A stretch of DNA of 64,000 bases from Amphirosellinia nigrospora (Eukaryota > Ascomycota > Sordariomycetes > Xylariales > Xylariaceae), in NCBI GenBank assembly GCA_004123355.1, contig SCHM01000002.1, positions 6,173,569 to 6,237,568 on the forward strand, in the 5' to 3' direction. A program made the translations under genes and the position numbers. Below, one piece after another: positions 63,001 through 64,000 of this stretch. The notes under the pieces are model-generated. The model was not told the DNA's origin, ran no database searches, and saw only the letters and a program-made list of their open reading frames with translations. Position 1 is the stretch's first letter. Each line of letters starts with the position of its first letter.

Positions 63001-64000
63001 AACTAGCTATTAATGCTATTTTTTATTTTAAAAGTTTGTTTAACTTTAATTATATTTAAATTATTAAAAAAGCTAGTAATAAATTTAATAATTTATATTT
63101 TAATAAAAAGTTTATTTTTAATAAAAAATTAATATTAATTAGTTTAAACGTTTAAAAAAAACTAAAATATTTATAATTAATACGTTTATAAATATTAATA
63201 AAGTTAAAATATTTAATGCTTTTTTTAAGTTAGCTTAACAAATAAATTAGTAAAATTAAAAAAAGCAAAAAAAATAAAAATAAAAATAAAAGTCGAAAAA
63301 TTAAAATATATAGTATTAATTATTTTATTAACCGTTAATTTATTTATAACTAGTTTAAATAATTATTTAATATTAATATTATATTTATTAAGTATATTAA
63401 TTTTAATAATATTAAGCGCTTAATATTTATAATAAATAATAAAATTATATCGATTTTTAATTATTTTAAATAAATTAAGCTTAATTATTATAATTTAATT
63501 AAAAAAGTTATTATCGGCGAAAATATTTTAATCTAGTTTTTAAATATTATTACTAGTTAAACTTATATTATTATTTTTTAAAACGCTATAAATTAGCTAT
63601 TAAATAAAACTAAACGTTTATTATATAATATTTTAGCCGTATTTTTATAAACTATTAAAAAGTTTAAAATAACGTTTAATAATAATTACGCCGAAATATT
63701 TATAACTAAAGCTATTAAAAACATTAATATTAATATTAAAAATAAAAAATAAATCGCTATATTGTTTTTTATTATAATATTATACTAATTTTTATTATTT
63801 TCGCTAATAATACTAGTTTTAACTTAAATAAACTAGTTATATAGCTATATAAAGCTATTTTATAATATATTAATTTATAGCTTTAATTTTATAACGCTTA
63901 ATAATAGCAATATTGCTAATATATATAATCTTAGCGTTATTAAAAGTTATAAATAAAAAAAACTATTGTTTTATTTTATTAAATTTTATATAATATCTGT
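60100..64000. other. Relic DNA to the window edge, no gene
   Basis: Saturated A/T sequence of mixed strand bias. AATCTCCGAACTTTTTA near 61197 resembles AATTTCCGAACTTTTAC near 11160, too short to claim homology. No array, inverted end or open frame was found up to the end of the window. Confidence 0.5.

Larger units (their letters stand above)
1..64000. other. RIP-saturated AT isochore, no intact genes
   Basis: Across the whole window CA and TG are nearly missing on both strands while TA is in great excess; CG, GC and AGCT remain common. This is the known product of repeat-induced point mutation in ascomycetes, which changes C to T mainly at CpA in duplicated DNA. All six frames are dense with TAA and TAG. 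No frame with an ATG start exceeds 77 codons, and the few that exist are Phe/Ile/Tyr/Asn-rich as expected from T-rich DNA. I recognised no conserved protein motif, tRNA or rRNA. A 64-kb block without a gene fits a pericentromeric, centromeric or other heterochromatic AT isochore. The RIP reading is strong; the chromosomal position is inference. Confidence 0.9.

Noticed and set aside
1-64000. Organellar (mitochondrial) genome
   Set aside because: AT content would fit, but no rRNA, tRNA or respiratory gene is seen, and selective loss of CA/TG with retention of CG is a RIP pattern.
1-64000. Genome of a naturally AT-rich organism such as an anaerobic gut fungus or Plasmodium-like parasite
   Set aside because: Those genomes keep CA and TG in genes and have genes every few kb; here both are missing.

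Overview
The window looks like a gene-free, heterochromatic AT isochore from a filamentous ascomycete fungus that has been heavily altered by repeat-induced point mutation (RIP). The sequence is extremely A+T rich, roughly 85-90% by eye. The dinucleotides CA and TG are almost absent, TA is greatly over-represented, and CG, GC and the word AGCT persist. That is what C-to-T change at CpA on both strands leaves behind; plain AT-rich genomes and organelle genomes do not lack CA/TG in this way. No convincing protein-coding gene, rRNA or tRNA was found. The only ATG-started frames above about 70 codons are three F/I/Y/N-rich stretches of 72-77 codons that look like chance. The species cannot be named from this sequence.

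Layout. 1-10.4 kb: saturated relic DNA with one small unmutated islet (2575-2770); 3.06-10.44 kb is A-rich on the + strand. 10.4-19.2 kb: mixed relic blocks, one copy of a dispersed repeat pair (13.04-13.51 kb, partner at 59.52-60.10 kb) and a three-copy 103-116 bp tandem array (17.85-18.16 kb). 19.24-20.6 kb: stacked arrays with periods of 12/48, 24 and 201/30 bp, all multiples of three. 21.26-21.48 kb: a long near-palindrome. 23.33-23.39 kb: a 63-nt poly(T). 25.6-29.4 kb: islets with CA/TG retained, plus 39-, 27-, 133-, 14- and 15-bp tandem arrays. 29.4-41 kb: mostly saturated relic DNA whose strand composition flips at about 33.6 and 38.4 kb.

41-44.6 kb is the most structured part. It holds a 14-bp array interrupted by a 152-bp insertion (inverted second copy at 44.42-44.58 kb), a Tc1/mariner-type MITE with exact 15-bp inverted ends and TA duplications, a five-copy ~106-bp array and a 165-bp direct repeat. 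CA/TG survive far better here. 45.84-52.77 kb is one full-length but decayed LTR retrotransposon, identified by two 166-bp direct repeats at a constant offset and a matching short flanking duplication. 52.8-64 kb is again relic DNA with two small islets, a 15-bp array and the second copy of the dispersed repeat.

How the parts fit: mobile elements accumulated, were mutated by RIP and lost coding capacity. What stays readable is either too short or too low-copy for RIP (MITE, islets, short arrays) or has a periodic structure that survives the base changes. No intact undescribed system was found. The most unusual observations are the multiple-of-three arrays at 19-20.6 kb and the nested-insertion cluster at 41-44.6 kb.
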